This document shows, piece by piece, positions 17,379 through 27,100 of a stretch of 39,419 bases of DNA (within the stretch, counting starts at the first letter, position 1; each line of letters opens with the position of its first letter). Source of the DNA: CAYUBI01 sp964443005 (GTDB lineage: Bacteria; Margulisbacteria; Riflemargulisbacteria; GWF2-35-9; CAYUBI01); assembly GCA_964443005.1 (NCBI GenBank), contig CAYUBI010000006.1, positions 1 to 39,419 on the forward strand. Reading direction: 5' to 3'. A program made the translations under genes and the position numbers. The notes under the pieces were generated by a model. The model did no database searches and was not told where the DNA came from. It saw only the letters and a program-made list of their open reading frames with translations.

Positions 17379-18719
17379 ATGGATTTTTTTTATACCACAA
17401 AAGAACTGTTGATTCAACGGTTTTCAGTTCCAAATGGGACGCGTATTCAGTTATTGCCGCCACATGATCTTGATTTACGTCCCATGGATATCAATCATAT
17501 TTATGTGGGGATTCAAGCGATTACCGAGGAAATTGATTATTGCCAAGAAGCCATTAAACAAGTGCTTAAAGTTTTTGAATTGCAAAAACAATATGAATTT
17601 ACTTATACGTTGCTGCCTGAAGAAGAAAAAAAACTTTTGGAATACAAACATGTTTTAGATGCTGCTCCAGCAATTCAACGCATCCAAAACTTGAACGAAT
17701 TGATTGACCCCAGAGTCAGGTTGCCGTTAATATTAACGCATGAATTAACAGATACAGCAGCACCTTTTGTTTCACTCATGAATCAAATTAAACCGCTAAT
17801 TGGGAAAAGTATGCTTCGAATTGCCTTATTGAATTGGGCCTCAAATGTTATTGGTGATACGCTAAATGCTTTGCGTGCTATTCAAATTTTTCGATCCATG
17901 CTTGAAAAGCAGTTTTCAACGGTAATGATTGATGTTTATGTAAAAAGCGCTCTTCCTGAAAAAGATCTTTACAACTTAACGGGTATCATTAATGATCATT
18001 ATTTGATGCCCATGTCATTAGCGTCATTAACAACCTACGATGCAGTATTTTATGTTCAGCATCGTTTTGGAAATACAGAATTCGATCATATACCCATGAT
18101 TGACGCGTTTCTTAAAGAGTTTTGGATTGATCCTGCAGCTGTGCATTCAATGAGAAAACGGCTAAGATTGCCTGTGCCAACAACTACGCCTGATTGCGAA
18201 CAAGTTCTGGTAAAATTGAGACAATCGAAAACGCATCTGTTACTTTTTCATCCGTTTGCTTCTACAATTCTACGCACGATGCCAACTAAACATTTATTCC
18301 CTATGCTCATGGCTTTGTTAAAACAAACGAATTATCGGATTGTAACAGTCAAGTCCTTGATGTTTCGTGATGATCGCGTGATGGATCTTTCTGCTTATTC
18401 AAAAGGATTTAAAGAGCTTGCTTATATTGTTTCTCAAATGGATGCTGTTTTTTGTGTAGATACAGGCATATATCATATTGCTGCAGCTTATAATATTCCT
18501 TCACTTGTTTTGTTTCATTCTATTCATCCATCACTTCGTATTTGTTATTATCCACAGGCAAAAGGCGTTTTGTTGGGTTCAGAAAAAAATTCGTTATATG
18601 GACGACATAAATTGTCACGTAACGAAGTCAATGATCCCGAAGCACTAGATGCCCTGTATCAGAAACTTGATATTACTGATCTTTGCCAACAGATCAATGC
18701 GCTGTTAATAAATGCATGA
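17379..18719 (+). CDS. GT9 heptosyltransferase-like protein
   Basis: GT9 enzymes move ADP-heptose onto the LPS core. The second half has the C-terminal Rossmann pattern of this family: THLLLFHPFAST followed by MPTKHLFPMLMALL, then DAVFCVDTGIYHIAAAYNIPSLVLFHSIHP, given here as FCVDTGIYHIAAAYNIP with SLVLFHS after it, and RICYYPQ. The first 150 residues are an extra helical region that I do not recognise. The length of 446 residues exceeds the usual 320-360. The presence of hldD in the divergent operon makes ADP-heptose a reasonable donor, but this is inference. No good ribosome site precedes the ATG, which follows the amidase stop closely. Confidence 0.7.
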   Translation: MDFFYTTKELLIQRFSVPNGTRIQLLPPHDLDLRPMDINHIYVGIQAITEEIDYCQEAIKQVLKVFELQKQYEFTYTLLPEEEKKLLEYKHVLDAAPAIQRIQNLNELIDPRVRLPLILTHELTDTAAPFVSLMNQIKPLIGKSMLRIALLNWASNVIGDTLNALRAIQIFRSMLEKQFSTVMIDVYVKSALPEKDLYNLTGIINDHYLMPMSLASLTTYDAVFYVQHRFGNTEFDHIPMIDAFLKEFWIDPAAVHSMRKRLRLPVPTTTPDCEQVLVKLRQSKTHLLLFHPFASTILRTMPTKHLFPMLMALLKQTNYRIVTVKSLMFRDDRVMDLSAYSKGFKELAYIVSQMDAVFCVDTGIYHIAAAYNIPSLVLFHSIHPSLRICYYPQAKGVLLGSEKNSLYGRHKLSRNEVNDPEALDALYQKLDITDLCQQINALLINA

Positions 18720-18727
18720 TTGTTCAA

Positions 18728-18783
18728 TAGTGCACAATTGCACTACGTGGTTGCATTAGAATTGAAATAGTTGCTATTTTTTT
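18728..18783 (+). terminator. Tandem hairpins after the GT9 gene
   Basis: A 7-bp stem TAGTGCA-CAAT-TGCACTA (18728-18745) is followed by a shorter stem AAATAG-TTG-CTATTT (18765-18779) that runs into a T tract to 18783. The second looks like a weak intrinsic terminator; the first has no T run and could be an attenuator or operator. Confidence 0.45.
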
Positions 18784-18785
18784 AC

Positions 18786-18815
18786 TTGCTATTATTGAAC
18801 ATGAAACCCTATAAT
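18786..18815 (+). promoter_or_regulatory. Promoter of the AAA/PD-(D/E)XK gene, predicted leaderless
   Basis: TTGCTA (18786-18791), 18-base spacer and a perfect TATAAT (18810-18815). The ATG at 18821 is six bases beyond the -10 box, so the message should start at or next to the start codon. Confidence 0.5.
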
Positions 18816-18820
18816 AAAGT

Positions 18821-20512
18821 ATGCAAAAAATTCCGATAGGTATTTCTGATTTCAAGGAACTGAGAGAAAAAGGTTTTTTTTATATTGATAAAAGTTTATT
18901 TATTAAAGAAACAATAGATATATCTGCCAAGATTATTTTAATTACGCGTCCGCGTCGGTTTGGCAAAACCTTAAATCTTTCTACGTTGCGCTATTATTTT
19001 GAGAAAACGGCTATTTCCAATGCTTCTCTTTTTAAAGATTTGGCGATTTTGAACCAAGGCGCCGAATATACCCAAAAACAGGGAAACTATCCTGTTATTT
19101 TTTTGACGTTTAAAGATGTTAAGGAACGAACGTGGGAAGATTGTTTATGCAAGTTAAAGGACATTATTAAAGAAGAATATTTACGGCATAAATATTTGAT
19201 AAAAGAAGACTGTTTAGAAGCTGAAGAAAAAACTAGTTATCAGTCAATTATGGATTTAGCTGCTTCTAGGTCAGACTATGAAAACAGCCTCAAGAATCTG
19301 ACAAAGTATTTGGAACGTTATCATCAGCAAAAAGTTGTTTTACTAATTGATGAATACGATACTCCAATTCAGGCTGGATATGTGAACAATTATTATGAGG
19401 ATAATATTAGTTTTATTCGCAATATGCTCAGTGCAGCACTCAAGGATAATGTTTCTGTAGAAAAAGGTGTACTCACTGGTATTTTACGTGTTGCAAAGGA
19501 ATCAATTTTTTCTGGATTGAATAATTTGGGCGTGTATACCATATTGTCTTCAGAATTTGATGATAAATTTGGTTTAACCGAATCAGAATTACAGCAAACT
19601 CTTGAGACTTATCAGTTAGTTAATTATTTGCCAGATATGCAAAATTGGTATAATGGATACAAATTTGGAAACACAGTTATATATAATCCGTGGTCAATCT
19701 TAAATTTTATGGACAGTAAAGATAAGAAGTTAATTCCATATTGGGTGAATACTGCAGATAATGCCTTAATTGAGAAACTTATTACCAAAAATAGTACAGA
19801 GTTAAATGAAGAATTCATGAATCTCTTGGAAGGCAAAACTTTAGAAAAAGAGATTATGGAAAACATTGTTTATGACGATGTTGAAAAAATTGATGATGCG
19901 TTATGGAGCTTTTTGCTTTTTAGTGGATATTTGAAACAAACGTCGCAACGTAAAATTAATCAGGATTTAATAACCGTGTGTACCTTGGCTGTTCCCAATA
20001 AAGAAGTGATGTATTTATATACGATATTTGTTAAGCGTTGGTTTGCAAAAAAAATCAAACATCAAGATCAGGATTTGATGCTAAAGGCTTTAGTTTTAGG
20101 CGATATTGAAACTTTTGAAAATATTTTTCAAGAGATTGTGTTAAAGATATTTAGCTATCATGATTTTGGTCAGGAAAGCGAAAAAGTATATCAGGCTTTT
20201 GTAATTGGTTTATTAGTGTGGCTATCAGATACGCATGAGTTGCGAAGCAATCGCGAATCAGGATATGGACGCTATGATGTCCTGCTAATCCCCAACGACA
20301 GAGCTAAGCTGGGCATTATTATAGAGTTTAAAAAAGTAAATATACGCAAAAACGAAACAATGGACCAGGCAATTGCAGTAGCTTTTCAGCAAATCGAAGA
20401 CAAGAAATATGCCACTGAATTGCAGAGTTTAGGTGTTACGCAAATCATTAAACTGGCTATTGTTTTTGAAGGTAAGCAAGTCAGCGTCGCAGAAAAGGGC
20501 GATCGTATCTAA
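18821..20512 (+). CDS. AAA-ATPase-like protein with C-terminal PD-(D/E)XK nuclease fold (DUF1703 type)
   Basis: The 563-residue protein starts IPIGISDFKELREKGFFYIDKS, written in pieces as IPIGISDFKELRE and GFFYIDKSLFIKE, the hallmark of the AAA-ATPase_like family (PF09820). It has a Walker A-type RPRRFGKTLNLS near residues 43-54, and LLIDEYDTP as Walker B. The C-terminus has RESGYGRYDVLLIP and IIIEFKKV, matching the PD-(D/E)XK nuclease module (PF08011). These proteins are often multicopy and horizontally spread; their function is not established, though a defence or mobile role has been suggested. It stands alone with its own promoter, between an upstream terminator and the repeat-bearing spacer. 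Confidence 0.88.
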   Translation: MQKIPIGISDFKELREKGFFYIDKSLFIKETIDISAKIILITRPRRFGKTLNLSTLRYYFEKTAISNASLFKDLAILNQGAEYTQKQGNYPVIFLTFKDVKERTWEDCLCKLKDIIKEEYLRHKYLIKEDCLEAEEKTSYQSIMDLAASRSDYENSLKNLTKYLERYHQQKVVLLIDEYDTPIQAGYVNNYYEDNISFIRNMLSAALKDNVSVEKGVLTGILRVAKESIFSGLNNLGVYTILSSEFDDKFGLTESELQQTLETYQLVNYLPDMQNWYNGYKFGNTVIYNPWSILNFMDSKDKKLIPYWVNTADNALIEKLITKNSTELNEEFMNLLEGKTLEKEIMENIVYDDVEKIDDALWSFLLFSGYLKQTSQRKINQDLITVCTLAVPNKEVMYLYTIFVKRWFAKKIKHQDQDLMLKALVLGDIETFENIFQEIVLKIFSYHDFGQESEKVYQAFVIGLLVWLSDTHELRSNRESGYGRYDVLLIPNDRAKLGIIIEFKKVNIRKNETMDQAIAVAFQQIEDKKYATELQSLGVTQIIKLAIVFEGKQVSVAEKGDRI

Positions 20513-20833
20513 ACTTAACCAATACCCCCAATCCACACGGTGGCTCCCATAAGTGGACATTGTCGTGTATAACGAGAACAAATCCCTTCCAGGGAGAGGT
20601 TACGCAGCAGCTGGCATTTTCGTGATACTTGTCCGGATGGGTTAACGAGTATTGCTCCCTGCCTCATGAAGATGGGGAAGGGCTGGGGTAGGGGGTATTT
20701 TTAAACGGCTATACTCCCACACTATCTGTAAATTTTGCAATGGACTGTCTTTGAGAAAAACATAAAACTCCAACGATATATTAGCAGATTGATTGTTCTG
20801 ATCAATCATTAGATTTGTTGGGGAGGAACTATT
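20513..20833. other. Gene-free spacer with a dispersed repeat, upstream of the glucan cluster
   Basis: This 321-base stretch holds no convincing gene. It contains one copy of the dispersed G-rich repeat (20652-20695) and, near its right end, a TGATTG/CAATCA inverted repeat at about 20793-20811. A weak TTGAGA with GATATA at 18 bases could be the cluster promoter (about 20752-20781), followed by a GGGGAGG ribosome site. Confidence 0.6.
20652..20695 (+). repeat. Dispersed G-rich hairpin repeat, copy A
   Basis: Starts TTGCTCCC and contains CATGAAGATGGGGAAGGG followed by CTGGGG, shared with copy B at 30.4 kb in the same orientation. The hairpin is partly decayed here, with cctcat pairing imperfectly with atgggg. 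Confidence 0.75.
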
Positions 20834-21481
20834 ATGACTATTCGAATTGCTGATGTAAAAAATCCACAGGCTGCAATGACACTGAGAAAAATTGATGCGC
20901 ATGACGGAAAAGATACTGATGGAAAAGGAAAAGGCTTTGATGATGTTATTGATGGCTCTGAATTATTAAATGCGTGTAAAGGGTTCAATTTAAGTGGATG
21001 TCAGGATCCAGCTAAAGCAGAAGCATTGCTACGAGCGCATCTTGGATTAGAAACAGGGGCTTCTGCAGGTGTAGAAATGATTGGCAATGCATCGTTAAAT
21101 TTGGGAACTGGAAAACTGTATGGTTATAAAGGTGCAGAACCTGGATTAAGTGGTAATCGGATGCAAGTAAAATATACATCAACAGAAAATAGTGGAGTGA
21201 CTCATGATTATGATGGGGGTGCGTGGAATGGAAATCCGATTAATTTGGATTCTCGTTCAAAATTAATTATTGTTGTTGAAAGTGGCAACATTGAAAATAC
21301 AAAATTCGAATTGAATGAAAAACCTATTTTAGATTATGGACAACTAAAAGTTGGACAAAATGTTATTGATTTGAATGCCTTAAAAGAAGATTCATTTTCT
21401 CCTATGAAGTCGTTAAAAAAGTTTAATTTTGTAAATATGCCAGGTGCTGGCGAGTATATTGTGAGACTAATACTCGAATAA
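20834..21481 (+). CDS. Small EF-hand-like protein with beta-rich C-terminal domain
   Basis: I do not recognise a family for this 215-residue protein. Residues 17-45 hold LRKIDAHDGKDTDGKGKG followed by FDDVIDGSEL, an Asp/Gly-rich, calcium-loop-like segment. A similar LRRAD...ID..E layout occurs at the start of the GH9 protein just downstream, so the two probably share an N-terminal module. The rest (about 75-215) is rich in beta-type sequence, such as KLIIVVESGNIENTKFELN, and could be a carbohydrate-binding-like sandwich; that is inference. There is no signal peptide despite a strong GGGGAGG ribosome site before the ATG, so the start is secure. It is 35 bases from the GH9 start. Confidence 0.6.
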   Translation: MTIRIADVKNPQAAMTLRKIDAHDGKDTDGKGKGFDDVIDGSELLNACKGFNLSGCQDPAKAEALLRAHLGLETGASAGVEMIGNASLNLGTGKLYGYKGAEPGLSGNRMQVKYTSTENSGVTHDYDGGAWNGNPINLDSRSKLIIVVESGNIENTKFELNEKPILDYGQLKVGQNVIDLNALKEDSFSPMKSLKKFNFVNMPGAGEYIVRLILE

Positions 21482-21516
21482 TTTAGCGCAGGCAGGGAAT
21501 ATTAAGGAGCAAGAAA

Positions 21517-24083
21517 ATGGGCCCAAATGGAATTGATATTGGATCTCGGAACGTTCTTCGTTATCAGACCGAACTTCGACGTGCTGATACAAACTTTAAT
21601 GGGAAAATAGATTCGCCTACAGAAGTTAAAAGTGCAATAACCGAGATTTTTAAACAATACCCCATTGACCAGTTGCCTCTACGTATGACCGAACAATTAC
21701 GTAGGGCAGATGCCAAAGGAATTGGCGCTCATGCGTTTAATGGGCGAATTGATCCCGAAGAAATTGATGAAGTTGTTAAACAGCAACCGTATTTTTCAAA
21801 TGAAAATATTTTATATCAATTAATTTATGAACCCCATGGTCCAGAATCATGGACACCTGAAGCCAAAATGGAAAGCTCACAAGACGTGCTTGAAAAACAG
21901 GGGTTCTCGTCTGTTGAGGTTAAGCTAAATCTTCCCCAGGCTAGATGGAATAAGTTTCGCTTGATTGCTCGGGCAGTACCTGATGGTTTTGGCATTAAAG
22001 ATATCCAAAAAGATAATGTGTTTTTAGATACGGATATTTTTTCGATTCCTGTAGGTGCAGATATGCCGTACGGAGAAAAGAAATTGCAATTAACGCTAAC
22101 GATTGTTGACCCCGAAACTTACGAGGCTGCATGGGGAGGAGATAAAGTATTTCAGTTAACAGTGAATGGCAAGGAAGTTGAGCCTTCACGGGTATTTTAT
22201 TTAGGCTCTGAAAAATGGCAACCGTTTGCATTATTAGAAGGTGGAGACAAAAAAAAGTTTTTACCGCCGTACACAGGTGTTTATGAATTTACTTTGCCTA
22301 AAGATATGACACGTGTAAGTAGTATGGGCATTATGACTGCAGGTGGAAAAAATTATAATGTGACAGTAACAGCTATGAAATTCTATGTTAAACCCGAAAC
22401 TGATACTCGGCCTATTGAAACCGGCTTGCAAAGCAATCAATTGGGGTATACGAATGATTTACCAAAATTAGCACTGTTTGAAACTCAGGTAGTTGAAAAA
22501 AAAAACGAAATTAAGCCCTCTATTCAATTTGAAATTAAATCTAGTAACGGACAAACTGTATTTACTGGCAAATCAACGCCTTTGAAATTTGTTTCTGATT
22601 CTGGAAATTTGGTAGGCAGTTTAGACTTTTCTGGTTTTACTCAATTAGGAAAGTATATACTTGTTGTTCCGCAACAGGAAAATGTTCCTTTTGCTAAAGA
22701 AATATCCATTGCCATTGTTGATAAATATCAATCCGAATATCGTGATTTAGCAAAATCCAGTCTCAATGCGTTTACATGGTTTACGTCTGGAGAAAATGGA
22801 CCCTATAAGAATACTCATCAGCAAGANNNNNNNNNNGATCGTCAGAAACGCGAGATGTACGGGGTGGCTGGCATGATGCTGGAGATTATGGGAAATATGC
22901 AGTAACTGGCGCTTATAGTGTTGGATTAATGTTGTTAACGCGCGATTATCTTACTAATGGTTGGACTATGGATGTAGGCAAGGACGTACCTAGAAAACAA
23001 GCTGACAGACCCGATGTGTTGTCCTATGCGCGACAGGAATTAGATTTTTTGTTAATGCTGCAAGAGCCTAATGGAGGCGTTCATCACAAAGTCGCAGCTG
23101 CAGACTGGTTGCAAGAAAATGTTGCACCAGAAGAGGATACTCAAGTTAAAACAGTGATGCCTGTTACAACAACTGCAACTGCTGATTTTGCTGCAGTTAT
23201 GGCAAAAGGATGGTTACATTTTAGAGACTCCAAAGTGTCCGAAGACCGAAGCATGGCCTTTAAGTATTTGACTGCAGCTAAAAAAGCATGGGCATTTTTG
23301 ACAGAACATCCATCCTTAATGATGATCCCTGAAATGTATAATGGTCAATCATATGGGGGGCTTTATGGCGACAGTATAGATCGTGATGAACGCTTATGGG
23401 CAGCAGTTGAACTATTTAGGGCAACCAATGATGATAAATTTCATAGCTATATTAAGCAAAATATTTTAAAAAGCGTGTTAACAGATCGCTTAGGTGACAA
23501 AACGCCAGACTGGTCTAATGTTAATTTTATGGCAATTTTTTCATATCTTCAATCAGCTACAGCTGATTCAGAAATTAAGCAACAAGTGATAACGCATGTC
23601 ACAACTTATGCGAACAAACTCTTGGATCAGCAACGTGAAAATCCGTATCAAATTGCCTTTGCAGGCGCAGGTAACACCTTTGCTTGGGGTTCGAACAGCG
23701 TAATTGCAACGACTGCTTTGCAATTAGCATATGTATATAAATTAACAGGAAATGCCGAATATAAAAAAGGCGCAGCAAAAATGATGAATTATTTGCTAGG
23801 CATGAATCCTAATGGGATTTCGTATGTTACTGGATTTGGGAGTAACTCAGTTCAGCATCCTCATTTTCGACCCCATGCTTCTGGGAAATATCCCTTGCCA
23901 AAAGGCTTATTAATCGGGGGGCCAAATAATACGGAATTTAAAGGTGATTTGTTGGCAGAAGCAAAGACAGGTGACGCACCCATGAAGTTTTTTTCGGATC
24001 AACAAGGTTCGTATGCAACAAATGAAGTTGCAATTAATTGGCAAGCAACATTGGCTGCTGTAACTGCACTGTTGAGTGAATAA
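21517..24083 (+). CDS. GH9 cellulase with N-terminal EF-hand-like pair, interrupted by an assembly gap
   Basis: The order is: two EF-hand/dockerin-like units (LRRADTNFNGKID at about 20-32 and LRRAD..FNGRIDPEEI near 61-83), an unassigned beta-rich region (about 125-300), a CelD_N-type Ig domain starting QSNQLGYTNDLPKLALFET, then the GH9 catalytic barrel. The 10-N gap at 22827-22836 breaks the printed frame, but reading from 22839 gives SSETRDVRGGWHDAGDYGKYA in pieces: RDVRGGWHDAGDYGKY, then GAYSVGLMLLTRDYL. The DAGD base, the SYVTGFGSNS..HPHFRPH signature and the terminal NEVAINWQA with the acid Glu are present, so the enzyme looks active. Asn in the usual NWNA is Gln. An AAGGAG site fixes the ATG. 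There is no signal peptide. The stretch lost in the gap is likely tens of residues. Confidence 0.9.
22827..22836. other. Assembly gap (10 N) inside the GH9 gene
   Basis: Upstream and downstream GH9 frames differ. To rejoin them, the true gap must equal 2 modulo 3, so ten Ns is a placeholder. The N-terminal ORF printed to 22905 is out of frame after the gap. Confidence 0.95.
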
Positions 24084-24147
24084 ATTAGACGATTCTTTAG
24101 GCATTTAGTTAAGAACTAACCTGAAAAATAACTGAGGATTTTTTTAA

Positions 24148-27100
24148 ATGACCTATACTAAAATTGTGGCAGATGCTTCACGAAACTCTGTTGAACGTAC
24201 ATCTACAGTACTTGAAAAAATTAAGAAGATGTTTTCTGATTTGTTTTCTTCACGAAAATACAACTTTACGCGTTTTTATCATGCGATATCCTTAATGATT
24301 CCTGTTTTTAATGAGGATGTATCTCAGTTATTACGGTTGGCAAAAAAATACGCTACTTATTTAACGCTGCAACAGTTAAAACCTACAGATTATGTTCGGG
24401 AACTTTCTGAAGACGAAAAAACAGCGCAATCGTTGAATGAAATGCTAATTAGAAATGAATTAGAAGAAATACGATATCAGACTGTTCTTAAAAATATTTA
24501 TGCTGAGGATCAGCAAAAAACATATTTAGATGCTGCAACCAGTATTTTAACAAGTTTAAAAAAGCAATTAGAGCCCATTGAGTGGCAAGCACTTTTATGT
24601 AGTCAAGATAAAAACAAAATCGAATCTATCATTCTGAAATTATTGCGAAGCAATCGTGAAAAATATGATTTTTTATTTCAAACAATCAAGAATTATCGTC
24701 ATGATTTTAATATTCAAGGTCGAGTAGTTTTGGATTTGTGTATTTCACGTATTCTTGTGTTAGGCATCAATCAGTATTTAGTACCAGGGATTGAAAAATA
24801 CAGGATAGCGTTTTTAGTCCCGTGTTGTGGTGAACAAAATCGATTGCGTAAACTATCAGAAATTTATACTGGAGAAGATTTTTTATTGAATAAAGTTAGA
24901 CAATTAATGTTTTTATTTGATGGGTGTGAGAAACTGGATTGGACATTAACTTTTGTTGAAGATGAAGCTGTGCTGTATCGTGGAAAAACGAACAAACGTA
25001 CAACAGATATGATACACGATCTAATAGAAACCGATTCTTTTTTTAATTCTATTGAAATAAGGCAACGTATACAGTTATTAACTCATGATCAACTCAATGA
25101 AGAACGGAATTTGTATAAGGATCCCAAGATTGCGAATATGGCAGCTGAAGAATTTGCTTCTAAATACAGCTATAAAGGCGGCGCTGTGCAAGTTGGGCTT
25201 CGTTATCTTGCGCAAAGTGTCAAGGGAAAAGCCTATAATCAACCGCTCCCCAAAGTAATTATTGTTACAGATAGTGACATTTCTACAAACATTGGGCATT
25301 CTGGCTTATTAATGAGTCCCATTATTGTAGCTGAAGCTGATATTGTAATTGGATCACGTCGGGTTGGCGGTGCGCATGTTATTGGGAAAACATCTGTTAG
25401 AAAAATGATTTCAGAAGGGTATAATGTCCTGGTTCGTAGTTTGCTTAATCTTCAGATTAATGATACACAATCTGGGTTTAAAGCTTTTACAACTGAAACT
25501 ATTCGTGAGATTCAATCTGGGTTTCGTGAGTTGGGCATGAGTTTTGATGCGGAATTATTAAAATGCGCGGATATGCAAGGGAAATTGATTAAAGAAGTTG
25601 GCATGGTTTGGAGAGATTCAACAATCGAATCAAAATCTGCAAACCAAACCAAGCGAATGTTTCAAGGTTTACTACGAATTTATAAATCGTTTTATGATGT
25701 TACTGACAGCGATGTAATTACTTTTGATTCCCTAGCCCATAGTCGCTGGATAAAAGAGCACGAAGATTCTTCCAGATTGATTACTGCTATTGGCATGACG
25801 TGTGACTTGATTAATATAGGGAAATCATCTGCAACATCATTTGATCCATATGCTTCCGAATTGCAAATACATATGGATAAAATGCAAATCGAAACTGTTA
25901 AAAATATTCACCAAGCAATGATATTTGAAAAATTAACACAGAGCATTAGCAATACACAACAATTTCATTCATTAATCACGCTAGCATCGAATCCAGCATG
26001 GGATTTTATTGTTCAAAATATGGATCGAATTTTGCAATGGATTACACCTAAAGAAGTTAAACAGTTTATTGAGGATTTTAAAAAAATTATTTTGTTTCTT
26101 GCTACAGGACGTATTTCTGAAGATGATTTTAATAAGCTATTTGAAAGTGCGCAGGAAATTGTCTTTTATGCAAAAAATAGTCATCTTTTAGGTTTTGTAT
26201 TTAAGGAGTTTCCTCAATTAGTAGATATCCTTGAGCTTTTTCATAAGAATCCACGATATCTTGCAGTTATTATTCCTATATTATTAGGGCGTCATTCATT
26301 TGCACAAGTTTTATCGAGTATTAGTTTTGAGTCATTGTATCAATTTTCTAAAAATGAAAATATTCCAATCAATTCATCTATGCTCTGGGATCAATGGGTA
26401 AATGGCGCAGCAGGGCATATTTCAAGTAGAAATTTATATGATTTTAGAAAAGCGCACATAGCAGAAGGGCTAGTCCTTAATGAAGCAAAACGAAAAATAC
26501 GAATTGATTCTGGATTCGAAGCGTTAAAGGTATTTAATGCTAAAAACATTAAAATAACGGTATCTATTGTCATGCAAATTGATATGGATGCTACAACTCC
26601 GCAATGGGTAGATGATAATTTAAAGGGAAAATTTGTTCGATTATTGGAAAAAGTAGGTGTTTTGGAAAATATTAGCTGGAAAGTTGTAATGGTAGATTCG
26701 CGTCCAGTTCGAAATTCAAACATTGATAAATATGTTCAAAGTTCGCTCCGAGAATTAAAAGAAAGATCCAAATTATTTGCTGCACCTGTTGAGATCGTTT
26801 TTCATGCATTATCTGAAGCTGGCCCCTTAGGAAAAGGTGCTGCAATTCGGACGGGTTTAAATCTTATTGCAACAGAGTCCGATTATGTAGGTTTTGTAGA
26901 TTTTTCTCCTAAAATTGATATTTTGGAATTAGTTCATTTGTTGGCAAAAGGATTAGATGCAGGAAAAGATCACGCAATTGTGATTGGCTCTAGGAGAATG
27001 GAGGAAAGCGAAGTTGTTAATAAATCCGTAGATTTTTTAATTCGTAGTTTTGGATTAAATATTATTATTAAGTGGCTGTTTCCTTTGTTATATCCGATTT

